64,000 nucleotides of DNA from Eumeta japonica (lineage: Eukaryota > Arthropoda > Insecta > Lepidoptera > Psychidae): positions 62,001 to 126,000 of the forward strand of contig BGZK01000885.1 in NCBI GenBank assembly GCA_005406025.1. Direction: 5' to 3'. Positions within the stretch are counted from its first letter, which is position 1. Each line of letters opens with the position of its first letter. Of the stretch, positions 42,976 through 55,600 are shown piece after piece. The notes below the pieces were generated by a model that was not told where the DNA came from, ran no database searches, and worked only from the letters and a program-made list of their open reading frames with translations. The position numbers and the translations under genes were made by a program.

Positions 42976-44135
42976 TAGGTCGAGGCAAAAAGTGTTTTTC
43001 GTATTTTATAAATACAAAGTTGCAGTAAAGTCTCTTTGATTGTGCTGTTTTTAGCTGGCTGGTTAATATACCATTAAATTGATGATATTAAAACAAAAAG
43101 AAAAATGAAGAGGAAAAACGGTTTCCCGCCAGTTTTCTATTGTTTTTCTATCCAGCAACAATGAATCTAACGTAGAAGTTCGATACGTTTTGGACTTTCA
43201 CTACAAAAAAGGCAAAAATGCAACACAAGCCGTAAAAAAATTCGTGACGTTTATGGGTGTCGGTGTCAGTAGCACAAAATTGATTCAAGCGTTTTCAGTC
43301 CAGTAAGTTTGACGTCAAAAATGAATTTGGCTCTGGTCGACCTGTTACGTATAAAATTGATGCTGTATTGCAAAAAGTAAAGCAAATTGGCATATTAGTT
43401 CTTACGACATAGCCGAAGAGCTGGAGATTGACCACAAAACAGTTGTGACATATAAGAAAAAGCTCGATACTTGGGTCCCACACGAGCTCACTGGAAGTAA
43501 TAAATCGTGTATTCATTTGCGATTCTCTATTGAAACATAATGAAACCGAACGGTTTTTGAAAAGATCACTGGTGGTGAAAAATGGATTACTTACGAGATG
43601 AACTTGATCATGGCCAAAAGCTAGCTCCACAAACTATAGTCGAACCCGGATCAACTCGCAATAAGTTGATGCTATGTGTATTTGGGATTGGAAGGGCATT
43701 ATTCATTATGAGCTTTTACCGCTTGCAAAACCATCAATTCGGATGTGTACTGTCAACAGATGATGAAAATCAAACAAGAATTAGAGAAAAAACGGCTGGA
43801 ATCGATGAACAGAAAGGGTGTTGTTTTCGCCATGACAACGCCAGACCACACACATTTTTAGCCACTCGGCAAATGTGGAGAGAGTTTGATTAGGAAATGT
43901 TAATGCATTCACCATATAGCTCTGACTTTGCACCCTCACATTTTCACTTTATCGTTCTCTTCATAATTATGTAATAATGCAATGTAATGTAAGATTTAGT
44001 AATGTTAAGATTAACATCAAAAAAGGATTGTCAAAACTACTTGTCACAGCTTTTGATCAGAACTCTTAAAATGTCTACAGCAATAGGATTATATCACTAT
44101 CTACAAAATAGCAACAAGTTATAGTACAAAATGAC

Positions 44136-44177
<42 letters not shown>

Positions 44178-44279
44178 AATGTATGTATGTATATAATAAT
44201 TAAATGTAAATAAAATATGACGAAAAATTATCTTAAATTTTTATATTAAATACGAAAACACTTTTTCCGCGACCTTATA
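42976..44279 (+). mobile_element. Inactivated mariner-family transposon
   Basis: Inverted ends match: AGGTCGAGGCAAAAAGTGTT at the left and, inverted, AAGGTCGCGGAAAAAGTGTT at the right, with TA at both borders. The broken transposase keeps recognisable blocks in several frames: HFYKKGKNATQAVKKF, the SGRP-type linker, IAEELEIDHKTV, HDNARPHTFLATRQ and SPYSSDFAP. The first catalytic block (normally WD) reads CVFGIGRALF, and the last one has His where a catalytic Asp is expected, so it is catalytically dead. There are frameshifts, stops and a deletion near 43600. A TA/TG microsatellite has grown in the 3' part. Confidence 0.85.
44135..44195. repeat. (TA)n(TG)n(TATG)n microsatellite
   Basis: Compound dinucleotide and tetranucleotide run inside the 3' untranslated part of the mariner copy. 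Confidence 0.9.
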
Positions 44280-44639
44280 TTAAAGCAATTTAAACACTGG
44301 GAAAATGAAATATTAACAACCCTCAGATAGCATGTCGGAACAAACCCAGTCAATATTGGATCCGTTTTTTTTTCATATATCCATCTTTAGAAGATAAATC
44401 ATTATTTGTCTCCTGTTTCCGAAACTGAATCGCCGAAGAAAAGAGGAATATTTGAATCAACGTGAATACAGAGAAATTAACAGCATAATTACAGTCGGCA
44501 GACTTACTTGGACATCAATATGTGTTTGTGATTGATTCCTTTGTTTATATCGTTCTAACTTATTCTTACTTTTTGATAAACGAACATGTACTTACTTTGA
44601 ATCCAATATACTTAAGTACCTAAAGGCGAAATTCCCCGA

Positions 44640-45200
44640 ACGCGCCTGTCGTCAGTGATGACACACGGATGCCAGACGTGGTTCCTTGCTGTTGTTCCCG
44701 TGAAGAAGTTCAGAGACGTCGAAGAGCTATGTTCGAAGTTTCATTGGGAGATAAAAACCGAAACTAAGAAATATAAAGAGTATGACTAACCAACATAGCT
44801 CACAGAATCAGCAAATCAAATTGGCAATATCCGGGTCACGGCGCTCGTAGAACCTACAACCGTCGGGGAAGAATTTTGCAGCCCAATTCTGTAAATCTAA
44901 AACCACTTAGTCGATATCGTTAAATACGATGTTAAAATTACATAAGGGCGAGAAGAATTGGCCGCCGCGTGCGCTGCGGCATATGTAATTTTGATGTCAA
45001 CGATGTCGACTGGGTGGTTTAAAGTTTACAGAATCGAGCTGGTGGACAGCGCGGCGTGGGTTGGTCTCGCACCGGGTGGACTGGTGAACCAGGTGACTGG
45101 TGACCTGCTCAAGGTCGCGAGCCACCTTTGCTCGCAGGTGACCTAAGATCGTCTGTCGTGGAAAGCTAGAGGCTATCTGCAGGGGTGGACGTCCAATGCT
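44640..45200 (+). pseudogene. RTE-like non-LTR retrotransposon reverse transcriptase, C-terminal fossil
   Basis: One frame gives VMTHGCQTWFLAVVPVKK, like the (Y/H)GCxTW motif near the end of insect reverse-transcriptase domains. Further on, frames give QIGNIRVTA and, at 45040-45190, GLVNQVTGDLLKVASHL, a stop, then DRLSWKARGYLQGWTSNA, matching the terminal RW..D(L)..VAG..W.....QDR..W...GEAY.QQWTSNG region. It is heavily broken and 5'-truncated, and lies 360 bases after the mariner copy. Confidence 0.65.
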
Positions 45201-45390
45201 CAAATTAACGTACGAACCTAACCTTTACGTTAACAGTAAGCAATGCTCTGTCCGTATATTTTTTACGCCCATGGTGTTCGGATTTGAAATATTATGACGA
45301 CCTTAAAAAACCCACTAAAATAATTTCGCTTTTCGGCTTTCATCACGGTCGATGTGTTGAATGTACATCGTAAACGATGCTATATGTTAT

Positions 45391-45730
45391 ATAAAACCGG
45401 CCAAGTGCGAGTCGACTCGCATATGAAGGGTTCCATAATACTGTACGATTTTTATAAAAATAATTGATAAAAAAACCAGAACAGAAATTAAGAGCCAACA
45501 AAAAAAGATTAAAACCACATTTTTTTTTGTGTGTAGACCTACTTTAATTTTTAATTTTATTTTATTCTAATTATTTGTCGTTATAGTGGTCCTTATAATA
45601 CAGTGCACTCTTGAAAATTTCAAGCCTTCGTATTATGACTCAAAAGATACAGCCCTGTTACAGACAAACGGACGGACAGTGGATTCTCAACAACAAAGTC
45701 CCATTGGCATCTTCTGGGTACGGAACCTTA
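45391..45730 (+). repeat. Lepidopteran dispersed repeat beginning CCGGCCAAGTGCGAGTCG
   Basis: Starts AAAACCGGCCAAGTGCGAGT then CGACTCGC and AAGGGTTCCAT, continues with GACTCAAAAGATACAGCCCT and AGACAAACGGACGGACAG, and ends GGGTACGGAACC. This arrangement is widespread in moth and butterfly genomes. The copy appears near full length but diverged. Confidence 0.65.
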
Positions 45731-45739
45731 AATGAACGA

Positions 45740-48000
45740 ACAATACAACCAACAGGTTTTTTTATTTAGTTGTATGAAATACTTTGCAAAATTAGTCTTT
45801 AATCAAAAATATTAAAAGTAATGTACTTACACTACATGTACAATTACATAACCACGTCTTCTTTGATACGAAACTCTGACATCATTTTATTGCACGTTTC
45901 TGTAATAACATACGTGATATTTTCGCATTACAGTTATCATGTATATTAATTATATAATTGTATTTGTAATGTAATTATATTAATAATAATATAATTAAAT
46001 TATTATACTTGTATTACAGCAGCAAGAAAAAACGAATCTTTTCGAGAAAACAACGGAAAGCGGACAGAAAAAACTTATTATATGAACAAATAACTTACTA
46101 CTCAACAATATATATTGAGTAGTAATTTGTTTGTTTATAAATAAAAACGATAATTAATTATAGGCAGACAGCATCATGCCCCTTAAAAATGTAATTTTAT
46201 TTGTAAAATATAATTTTCTTTCATCTACAAGAATTATGCAACGATTGATTCCTTAATTGTAATCTGATATAAAAGTTACAGACAATATAAACATAAATGG
46301 TTGATTTGGTTTCGCTATAAATATTGTTAACGGATATCAACGGAAATCACTATAAAATGAAATAACTATATATTATATACAAATATTACTTTATTACAAA
46401 TATTTATGAAGATCGACAGATAGATGTTAGACTAATTCAGCCTTTTTGTCATAATTTCTTCATAAATATAATTTCAGGGAAATGGAAAAACGATGGCCCT
46501 CAAAACTGTAGTCTTTAATATTAATATTTGGAGATTATTATTTAGATATAATATAGAAAATTTCTATTTTTAATGTAATATAACATGGGAATAATACAAT
46601 TAGTTTTATATTTTAGAATTTTGTGCCTTAAAAATCAATGGACGCATTCATATGACGAAACACGTTCGTGGAGAGAATTGAATGCTCAATAAAAAATGTT
46701 TTTCAATATACCTATTCATTCAAAAGTTATTCAGTTAAAATTTAAATGTACACGATAAATAACAATTTTTTCCCAGTGAAGTGATCACTAAATATCATAA
46801 AATCTTTCCTGGAAATTCTACGAATTGTGATTTCTTCATAAAAATTTAGTGACTTTTTCATAAAAAAGTCACTAAAAGAAATTGTCAAGTTTAACGGGAA
46901 AAGAAGTTTAAGTTTTCATATATATATGTAGGTACAAAATTCTAATTAAATAAATATTTTTGACATGTTATTTATATGAAAAATTCGCGATGAGCGACCT
47001 CTTAATTTTACAGGCATCTTTTCTCACTACCCTGAAACTATTTAACAGGGCATTCTGAAAGGAAAAAATTTGGTTGCCTGTAAAGTCGGTATACGGGCGA
47101 AAGTTTTACGTGACAACGACTTTGAATGGTAAAATCATTTTAATGTGAATATTCATTCGTATAGTAGGAAGAAGGATGAAATAATAGTAACAATTTAAAA
47201 CATTTATTTATACAAAGAATTATATTTAAAACATTAATTTATACAAAGAATCTCGCACTGAATTTCATATTAACAAAATTTTATTTTTACCTTTACACAT
47301 ACATACGTATTTATATACAAATATACATACAATAACTTGCAATACATTTGCAAGCTATGCACTAATTCTCTAGTGCGCGCGGCAGACCGATCATAGTTGA
47401 GTGGGAGAGACGCAGGCATCGGCGGGCCTCTCGTTCGGTGACTCATCGTTACGTTACCGAGCGTTACACTTTTTCATAAGTGACTCCCAGCCGCAACCTA
47501 ATTTAAGACGTTGTCACGTCAAAACTAGTCTATTTTTTTGTACCAGTCTGTATATATAATATTAGGTGAAAAACAATAAATAACACAAACAAATGAGCTT
47601 TCGCTGACGTAGCTCAAACATTATTACCCACTACCGGGCCGAGCTACAGCAAAAAGTGGAAACCAGTTTGGTACAATCAGCTTAATTCCCGAGAGACGGT
47701 CCCAAGGTTGAGCGCTGTGTTGCAAGAGAAAAAAACTTAGTTTTACTTAAATAAAAAAAAAATTACAACAATGTGTAATTAATTATTAGTCATGTCTTAA
47801 ATCGAGCGTCGGGTTGTTTGTTAAGTCGCAACACAAAGTTCAATGATTCTGTTCGATTTTAATCCTGAAGTTAAATAGTGATTTATTGTTGGATTGATTA
47901 AAAATTTATATACTTGACTTAAAGGAAATTACTCTCATTGGATTGATAAATCTACCTTCATTAGTTGTGGTACTTCCGTTGATTTTTTAATTACTTAATA
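45740..48000. other. AT-rich DNA with two perfect hairpins and a CpG-rich patch
   Basis: Hairpins lie at 46094-46124 (arms TTACTACTCAA / TTGAGTAGTAA) and 46845-46876. A CpG-rich patch at 47370-47510 contains the bZIP-type word TGACTCA. No coding exon. Confidence 0.45.
46845..46876. repeat. Perfect 14-bp hairpin with 4-base loop
   Basis: TTTAGTGACTTTTT (46845-46858) and AAAAAGTCACTAAA (46863-46876) flank CATA. Confidence 0.6.
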
Positions 48001-48072
48001 GAAATAAACTAAAATTAATTGATACCTATAAATATAAATTAAGCGATATTTTAAAAGATATGTGGACATGAG

Positions 48073-48127
48073 ATGAAATGTTATGCATTTTTTAAAGTAT
48101 TACTAATTTTAGTATTTATAGCCTCGG
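48073..48127 (+). CDS. Candidate signal-peptide exon of an unidentified secreted or membrane protein
   Basis: ATG opens MKCYAFFKVLLILVFIAS, a textbook signal-peptide profile: short basic n-region, hydrophobic core of about 11 residues and a small-residue end. It runs straight into the consensus donor G|GTGAGT at 48128, leaving one base of a split codon. A pyrimidine-rich acceptor-like stretch ending TTACTTAATAG at 48001 could start the exon. The exon at 61906-61968 continues in the matching phase. AT-rich DNA can produce hydrophobic frames by chance, so this remains tentative. Confidence 0.3.
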
Positions 48128-48479
48128 GTGAGTTACGGTAAAATAGTTACTTCACTTACAAAATACAATATTAGTTATAATTAAGGGAAATATTGAATTT
48201 TCTATTCCTTGAAATAGTAAATCTACATATATATTATGCACTGAAAAATCGTCAAAGTTATTACTTCAATTATCATAGTTCTTCGATGCAGGTATTCTAC
48301 GGCTCTATACATATCGTATTTACTGGAACTAAATAAGCAAATAAACAGTTCATATAAAAAGTTCCCTTTCTATAAATCTATAAAAGAAACGATAATTATA
48401 GAAAAATTAAATAAGTTTGTAATATTAATTTATAAGTATTAACTATTTACGAGGTCCACGCGTAACGGACGAAGGATAA

Positions 48480-48560
48480 GACAATCGTAAAACATTTGTT
48501 TAATTTCTTAGGGTTCCCTGTTTCAAAGGAACAAAAAGCGGTAACGTATTTAGGGTCACT
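48480..48560 (+). repeat. Small fragment of 'AGGGTTCC' repeat
   Basis: TTAGGGTTCCCTGTTTCAAA and GGAACAAAAAGCGG resemble the start of the dispersed GGGTTCCGT repeats in this window. Confidence 0.25.
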
Positions 48561-49478
48561 CTTATCGGCGTGTTGCTAAGACTCCTTTTATCAGAAACAG
48601 CTAAAGGTATTTAGTTATAATCGGTATCAATTGTTAAGTCCGACACCTAATAGTTCGGTGAAAGCTTGACCTAACCCGACGCAGTTGAGTACAGAACACT
48701 TATTGTATATTAGGTATTAAAAAATATTTTCAAAATATAGCATAACAAAAACGAGTTTTCCGCAATATTTCTGTATTTAATGTACCTACCTAGGATTACA
48801 AAAAAAAAATATATTATTAATCATATTACACCGTAAAATTGGAGGCTTCCTGTATAGGAATTTTTCGAATTTGTAACTTTAATAATTGTTATATAGCAGC
48901 TTGCAACATAATTCAACATTGAAATGGTAAAGATTTATAATTTACATTTAAAACATTGTTATATGAAAAATAGAACAGCTCGGTAAACGTTCTATAACAC
49001 TTTCCATATTTTAAATTAACACAGTACGGAACCTTTCCCGCACAGCCGGATCCGGCCTTGCCCGCTTTTGCGCACCATCGACGTGAACGTAAAACGGAAC
49101 ACATTTTTCTCGTGACTCACTACGGCAGGCGGTTCATTCATTCATACCTGCCCAAGATAATTCCGTTCTCGGAACAAATCCGACATTCCCCCGGACGGAT
49201 CGCGTACCTAACGCGTCACCGATGACTCACCGACTTTTTTTTTTTTGACTAGATAAATGCTTGTTTACGAGTCGGTTAAATGTTCGATAAAAACGGATTT
49301 TTGACATCGATCCGTATAAATCCGTTATCCATTTTAATTCTTTGATTTCTACAAAAATCCGCTCGATCGCACTTGACCTTTAAATATATAACTAAAATAT
49401 GTATATAGTTTTTCATTCCCGCCTCCGTGGAATTCCTGTATCGTGAATCGGCGCCAATTTATCCGGCGGTCTTTCTGC

Positions 49479-49573
49479 TCAGTTTGTGTGGCATCCATCT
49501 CGAACAACGTTTACGAAAAAGGTGATCGTGAATGATGGTTTGCATCGTTGCTGATCCAGCAGATTCGCCAAAA
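49479..49573 (+). CDS. Candidate promoter and first coding exon of an unidentified gene
   Basis: An arthropod initiator-like TCAGTT at 49479-49484 is followed 48 bases later by ATGATGG. The frame reads MMVCIVADPADSPK and reaches AAA|GTGAGT, a consensus donor at 49574, in phase 0. A partial downstream-promoter-like CGTTT lies at +28. Upstream, 49010-49250 is CpG-rich with TGACTCA words. I do not recognise the protein. The short length means chance cannot be excluded. Confidence 0.25.
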
Positions 49574-49904
49574 GTGAGTCTACTTGTTCACTTCTTCTAC
49601 TCTTCACCTCCTCTACCTGTTCTGCTTGTTCATTTGTTGTTGTTTTTTATTATGAGAAAAGTTTTAATAAACCACCTACAAAACTGTTAACAATCCAACA
49701 ATTTATATTATTCACGTATGTTTACGAATATTTTTTTTCCTCACACTTTCTCATACGTTTTTTCCATACGTTATTGGAGCTCATAATTATTGATAGCGAT
49801 TGACTCGTCGTTCACACATTATGAATAATATGAAAGGCGTCATCCGAGTCGGTTTGGCACAGCCATAGTTCCGTGCTACATTTTTTAAACGTAAATTTTG
49901 TATA

Positions 49905-49985
49905 TTAGATCGGGGAAAAGTTTTTTCGTATTGTAGAAGGAAAAAGTTGCAGTAAAATCTCTATTTCAATCTAACATTTGTCATG
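49905..49985 (+). mobile_element. Solo 5' end of a mariner related to the 43 kb copy
   Basis: GATCGGGGAAAAGTTTTTTC, GTATTGTAG and AAAGTTGCAGTAAAATCTCT match in order the first 80 bases of the mariner at 42976. Nothing of the transposase follows. Confidence 0.6.
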
Positions 49986-50294
49986 TATGTTTATAGATCT
50001 TTTCAGATTTTTCAGAGCTTTCAATAATAAGGGATTGTCATAATTTCTTCATTAATATCCTCTAAATTGCCAGAATCGATTTTATGAAACTTTCATCTAG
50101 TCACATAAAACCTTGTACACGAAAAGAATCCATGCGTGAATCTGTTTATTTTATTTTTATTAGCCCGGAAGCACCTCTAAAATGTCTTTGTAAATCATGA
50201 ACTAATGACCGTCAATAAATGTACATAAATTCAACGCCCTAATACGACATCAACCGTCTTTGTAGAAGGCGATTACTACAACGTATCGATAATG

Positions 50295-50328
50295 ACACAC
50301 TCACACACACACACACACACACACACAA
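50295..50328. repeat. (AC)n microsatellite
   Basis: An almost pure CA run followed by interrupted ACGCACGCGCG. Confidence 0.9.
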
Positions 50329-50349
50329 ACGAACACGCACGCGCGTACA

Positions 50350-52470
50350 AAATTAATGTGATTTCTCGTGACAGACGGACGGAGGTAATAATCAACACGT
50401 ACTCCTCTTTTTACAACACCGTGAGAAACCACTAAAACACATTACCGCCACCGCCCGTCCACCCTCTAAAAACGAAGCTCGACGTAAGTGGCTACGCGCG
50501 CAATCGGAGGAGGTCTTCTATCGTCTTCCGGGCAGAAAGTGTCAGAAAGCAATAATCGATTTTGACACAATTACTAAAGTAGCAACACGGTAATAGTGAC
50601 AACACTTGACGTTTGTTTTTTTTTATCATTACGGGAAGACGTGCGTTCCGATGTTCGACTTTTCTTTTATTTTCATGTAATTTTTATAATGCTCGTAACG
50701 AATGGATTTCTGTCTATAAATTATGGAGAATTAGTAATTACTTTCCATATAATTCTTTAGGTGTATGTAATATAAATTAAATTGCAAACTATAAGAAACG
50801 TTGTAATAAAAAATCTATGTATCTCTGTAATATCTATAAATATGTTACATCTTTAAATGTTACTATGGCGAATTAACTAATATAGGAACTTAATTAAGTA
50901 TTTAAAAACATACCTGAACAATATTTATGAGGCATTATTGTTGGTCATTAGCTAGCACCTAAAATATGAAAGAAAGTCGGTCGAAATGGTAAACCATAAG
51001 CAATAGTGGTGTCATTGTTTATGCGACCCACGCGTGCAGCTGCGTGCGTGCGTGTACGGTGTCAACCGCATCTAGATTATTGACTTTGACATATCGGACG
51101 CTTATGTACGAAACGACAGCTCTATTGTTAACTTCGAGTTCTGATTTCAAAATTTAATGCGCAATATAAACATGGAGAATAGAGGTATTTATGGTTTCCA
51201 AGTTTACTCTATTCTCTACGTTTCTGACTTTTGACCACGATGGCCACAGAATCACTTTTGTTCTGGTCGCAAAATAAAATTAACATGTTTCGTGACCGAT
51301 CCATTTATCATAAGCATTGTAAACACTTTATTTTTTTTTGACCGCTTACTCCATTATTTACAGCCATGTATTTATGCAGTTATGTAAGACAGAATATGAT
51401 TGTGGCTAAAATGAAAAGATTTATGGGGAAAAATTGTTATAGGTACATAATTATACAGCTATTTATCAAAGTTTAATTTTAATAAATAGTGACTACGAAA
51501 TATTTTTATAATTATATTGTCAGTGAAGTTATAATTTTTTGGTAAGAAATAATTCTATTTCTGTTATACAAGTAATAAACAAGTGATTTTGAATAGAATT
51601 TCAATATAGAAAACGTATATTTAAATATGCAATTTCTCTTATAATTTATTTTCAAAATATTATTTACCATTGACAAATGTATTAATATTACTATTTCCAT
51701 ATTGAAACTGGCCCAACAAAACGTGGCTAATAGTCGTCGTACAAAACTACTCGAAGATTACTTTGAAGTACGTGATGCATGCCAGTATCGAGCTCACGAA
51801 CAGACAACGAAACGGGCTCGTTATAAAACTTCCTGAACGCAACTACACAGTATGCGTGATTCGGAACGCAAGTTAACTGTAGTCTGTGCCAAATTGGTTC
51901 GCCGTCGATAGGTGTCATGCTTAGGCTGTGTTAGTGTGGCATTTAAAAAGCGGCATGAGAATAATGCACGATATGCGGTAAGTTGGTCGGTAACAACATG
52001 CGGAAATTGAATTGCCAAAATCATAAAGGCAATGAACGTACGGTTTTATTACTAATAATTCGTTGCTTTTTTTTTTATTGATTTTTTAATTAAATAGGTA
52101 AAAAGAAGTGTATGGATTTTTGAACAGCTAAACATAAAAAAGTTATTAATCCGCGATTATATCGAACCCTTAATTGTTAAAATATTAACTGTAACAGGAA
52201 TTTTTGTTTATTGTATGTTTGAAGAATATTTTTAAGTCTTCTAGTAGTTACTCGCTTCGTACTTGATGTCAAGGATGTCAAGTTATTTGTCACCTAAACC
52301 TTAAATTAAAGGGCTCGCGTCTTAGCCGTGAAAGTCTACAAGTACGCTAAAAACTCCAAATACGCCCTGGACTAGCATGAAAGTTTATTAACGATGTATT
52401 ATCACCAATGCGTTGAAAACGTCCGGAACCGACGGCTTAAGTTGTGTTCTTTATCGTGGAATAAAAATCT
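50350..52470. other. AT-rich DNA, no recognised gene
   Basis: A CpG-rich patch at 50440-50560 and a mixed-composition patch at 51720-51980 stand out. Frames in the latter (63 and 67 codons, minus strand) show no domain. Confidence 0.45.
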
Positions 52471-52483
52471 CATATTGGAATTT

Positions 52484-52560
52484 GGAAGTCGAACCCTCAC
52501 CTTTTGATTCGATAACAGCGCGTTGATCATTCGGCCACCATTCACAATATCGTATTTTGG
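52484..52560 (-). mobile_element. tRNA-like head of an old SINE
   Basis: On the minus strand GGTGGCCGAATGATCAACGC resembles an A-box region and AGGTGAGGGTTCGACTTCC contains a B-box-like GGTTCGACTTCC about 30 bases later. This matches a tRNA-derived SINE better than a functional tRNA, because the acceptor and anticodon stems do not pair. Confidence 0.4.
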
Positions 52561-52619
52561 TTTTATACTTTTTTCATGAAAATTTGTTATCTGTGAGCGC
52601 ATTAATATCAATTTGAATG

Positions 52620-55600
52620 CTGTTTGCTTTTATTTTTAGATACGGTTTATAGTTTTGTGGTTGGAACGACGCGCTACTCTTCGCTACGTGCGCGGAATAT
52701 TAACTGTTTCATCAGGATTCCAAGATGGCCGAATGACAGTTACGTCAAAACTTATTGTATCCTGCTGTAGACGGGTTCATTTATTTTTATTTATGGTTGC
52801 GTCATTATGGCGCAGTTACTAGTATTAATCGTAATGTTTATGTCAACATAATCACGAAAAACATGTCTATCATCAAAACTTAAACAAAGAGACCAGACAC
52901 TGATTGATTTTTTTTCTTTATTTCATGCCAAGAAGATCATACATTTATACAATGTGATACAATTTACCATTATTAACAAGTTGTGTGTTTTGCTTGTTTG
53001 TTAATAAGACTAGGTAAAGATTGAAAATTTATAAATATCAAGTATTTATTATACTCTGCACAGGAAGTGTTAAAGCGCACAGTCATGCGCACGGGTGGGC
53101 ACATAATCAATAGGTAGCGTAAAGCTCCACTTATTCATACAATAAATTAATTAAAAAGATCATGAAATATGATATCTACATCGCGTTTAGGTCACCTTCC
53201 AATAGGGACTCATCCTTCCCCAATCTTGTTTCGAATCAAGAGTTTGTTTCTTAAGTCCTCCAAGGTGGTCCATTGGTCGACAGTTATCACCAACACGACG
53301 ACAATGTATTCTCCGTAACACAGAGCAAGCGGTTTGACTTGACTCGAGTCAAAAGCTGATTGGTCAATTCTCCCGCTGATCGCTCATCTACCGCCGTTCC
53401 TTAGAAAGATCATAGAATTTTAATGAAGGTAATCGTCCGACATAATACACTCTCGTTGTAATGGCAGGAAGCTCTTCAAATAAAACTATTAGAATGGCGT
53501 CCATACTTCTATCTCTCACAAGGGAGCTAATCCAACTTGACATATGACAAACACCGGAAACTCGCGTGCTTAAAATATAAGAAGTAACGATGTTATCTGC
53601 GCGCGCGCTTAAGTAACACGATACGAGATCCACTTATCTCAGTCGTCGCTTGTAATATGAAAACGTACCTACGTCTTTATGTGAAAGTGTCTTCAATTAT
53701 GATTTTTACATCTGATCCTAAAACGACACGACTAGTGTGAGTTACTTAAGTATACAGTGTATTAATGAGCTTATGTACTTCAAGTTCAGAAATAAACATT
53801 TATTAGATTTCGTTACCTGTTTACGACGGTCGTCTGTTTGTCTTAGTAATTTACACCGATATTTGACTTTAAGGCACATCTCATTTGATTTGAAATCATT
53901 TGCCGGTATCAATATTTCAAGTGAAAAAAATTTAGAAGGTTTTTAATTAAATTTAGATTAACAAACAGCTGAAATGTTATATTTGTGAGATATATTATGA
54001 CAGATGGAATTGAAACTGTAAAAATGTTTCTTTTCAAAGGATGATGGAAACGAAGTTCCAAAAATTTGTTAAAGACAAGACCGACTGAAACTTTGAAGAT
54101 GATCATTAATCAAGATAACTCCTTAATATCTTTGTTTAAACCTTGATTTGACCCTTATAAATAATCATCCACAATATTTTTGGTAATACATATAATAGAT
54201 ACGTTTTTTTATATCATTCAATTTTTTTTTATAATCAAATTGCTTACTCGGTTTACCAAAAAAAAACCTACATTTCATGAATGTTTTTAAAAAAATTCGA
54301 TATTTGAGAAATAAATAACTTAATGATATGTCTTCATCGACGATAAAACAATAGAATCCCGCAAAATAAGATGTTATCTCAAATAATACTTGATAAGATA
54401 TAACTGAAGATCCGTAAGACGCACATCGATACAATAAATACCATTCAAGATTGCGTTACGACTTAACATCAGAGCTCTACTAAAGTACACGACACAGCCG
54501 GGAAAATGTAACTAGTATTTATTAAAATATCTAAATACCTACCAAATCCAGCTAAACTTTCCATTCATTATTTCCACAAATAACCTAAAGCCACTTTCTG
54601 AGCGTTTTCAGTGTGTTCAGTTGCCAGAAAATATCGTGCCCAATAATCCAACATACAATAAACACTTTGATCCGCTAAAAACTGAACTATTTTGCTTGTG
54701 AACCGTACAGAATTTCAATAACTTTCTTATGGTAATCGTCTACAGCACCATCTATTGAGGATTGCTCAGTACTTCTTTCTAAACCTTTCCACTACTGTCT
54801 CGAAAATTTTCACAAATTTGACATCAATCGATCAAATGTTACACGGATTAATATGGATTTTTAAATTGAAGTACCATTTCGTATGTTATGGAATAAGCGG
54901 ATAATTTCTAAATAGGCTTAGTATTTTAATGCCTACGAATTTGGCGTTAATTCTTTTTTAGGAATTGTAGCAAAAAAGCGCATTATCTGTTCGCGAATTA
55001 AAATTTCATGTCAATCGCTCTTATGCAATTATTGTCGAAACACGTTTCTAAGTTAAAACACTTAACCATCTCTAGACGACAATACAATTTACGCACAAAC
55101 ACCGGTTTGAGCTCTTAACACTACCGACGAAGACTAACTTATTGAAGCGATTAACCGCCGCGTAAATATCTGGTTCGCTTAAACTGGAACGTGAGAATTA
55201 GTGTGGTGAAACATCGTTTCTACTGTTACACTCTCAACACTCTTGAGGTAGAAATCGATTCGTTTACGTATCGATTTGTTGAATTACTCTCCGCCGACAT
55301 TTCTCGGTGAAAACTTTTCTTTTTCCATTTTATTCCTAAAGGAACGCGTGATTTTCTTAAAAATTTTGGATTATTATATTACTTGAATACGTATGACATC
55401 AGTCAAAAACAAAACATCTACAAATATATAGACAAAAACAAAAGAGATCAGTACCTTTTCCTCCTCTGTTTGTCAATCGATTTTCTTTTTTGCTTAGTAG
55501 CTAGCTATTGATGAGCTTTAATGTCATCAGTAAGAACATTTTGGAAATAGTTAGTTTTTTTTCCCACCTTCGGTGCAGAATCGAAATCTTTATTTAGAAA

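Noticed and set aside
52484..52560. Functional tRNA gene
   Set aside because: Only A- and B-box-like words are present; stems do not form a cloverleaf, so it was called a SINE relic.
53388..53633. 81-codon minus frame containing AILIVLFEELPAI, faintly like part of a Toll TIR domain
   Set aside because: No other TIR box is found on either side, no splice sites frame it, and the resemblance is a dozen residues only.
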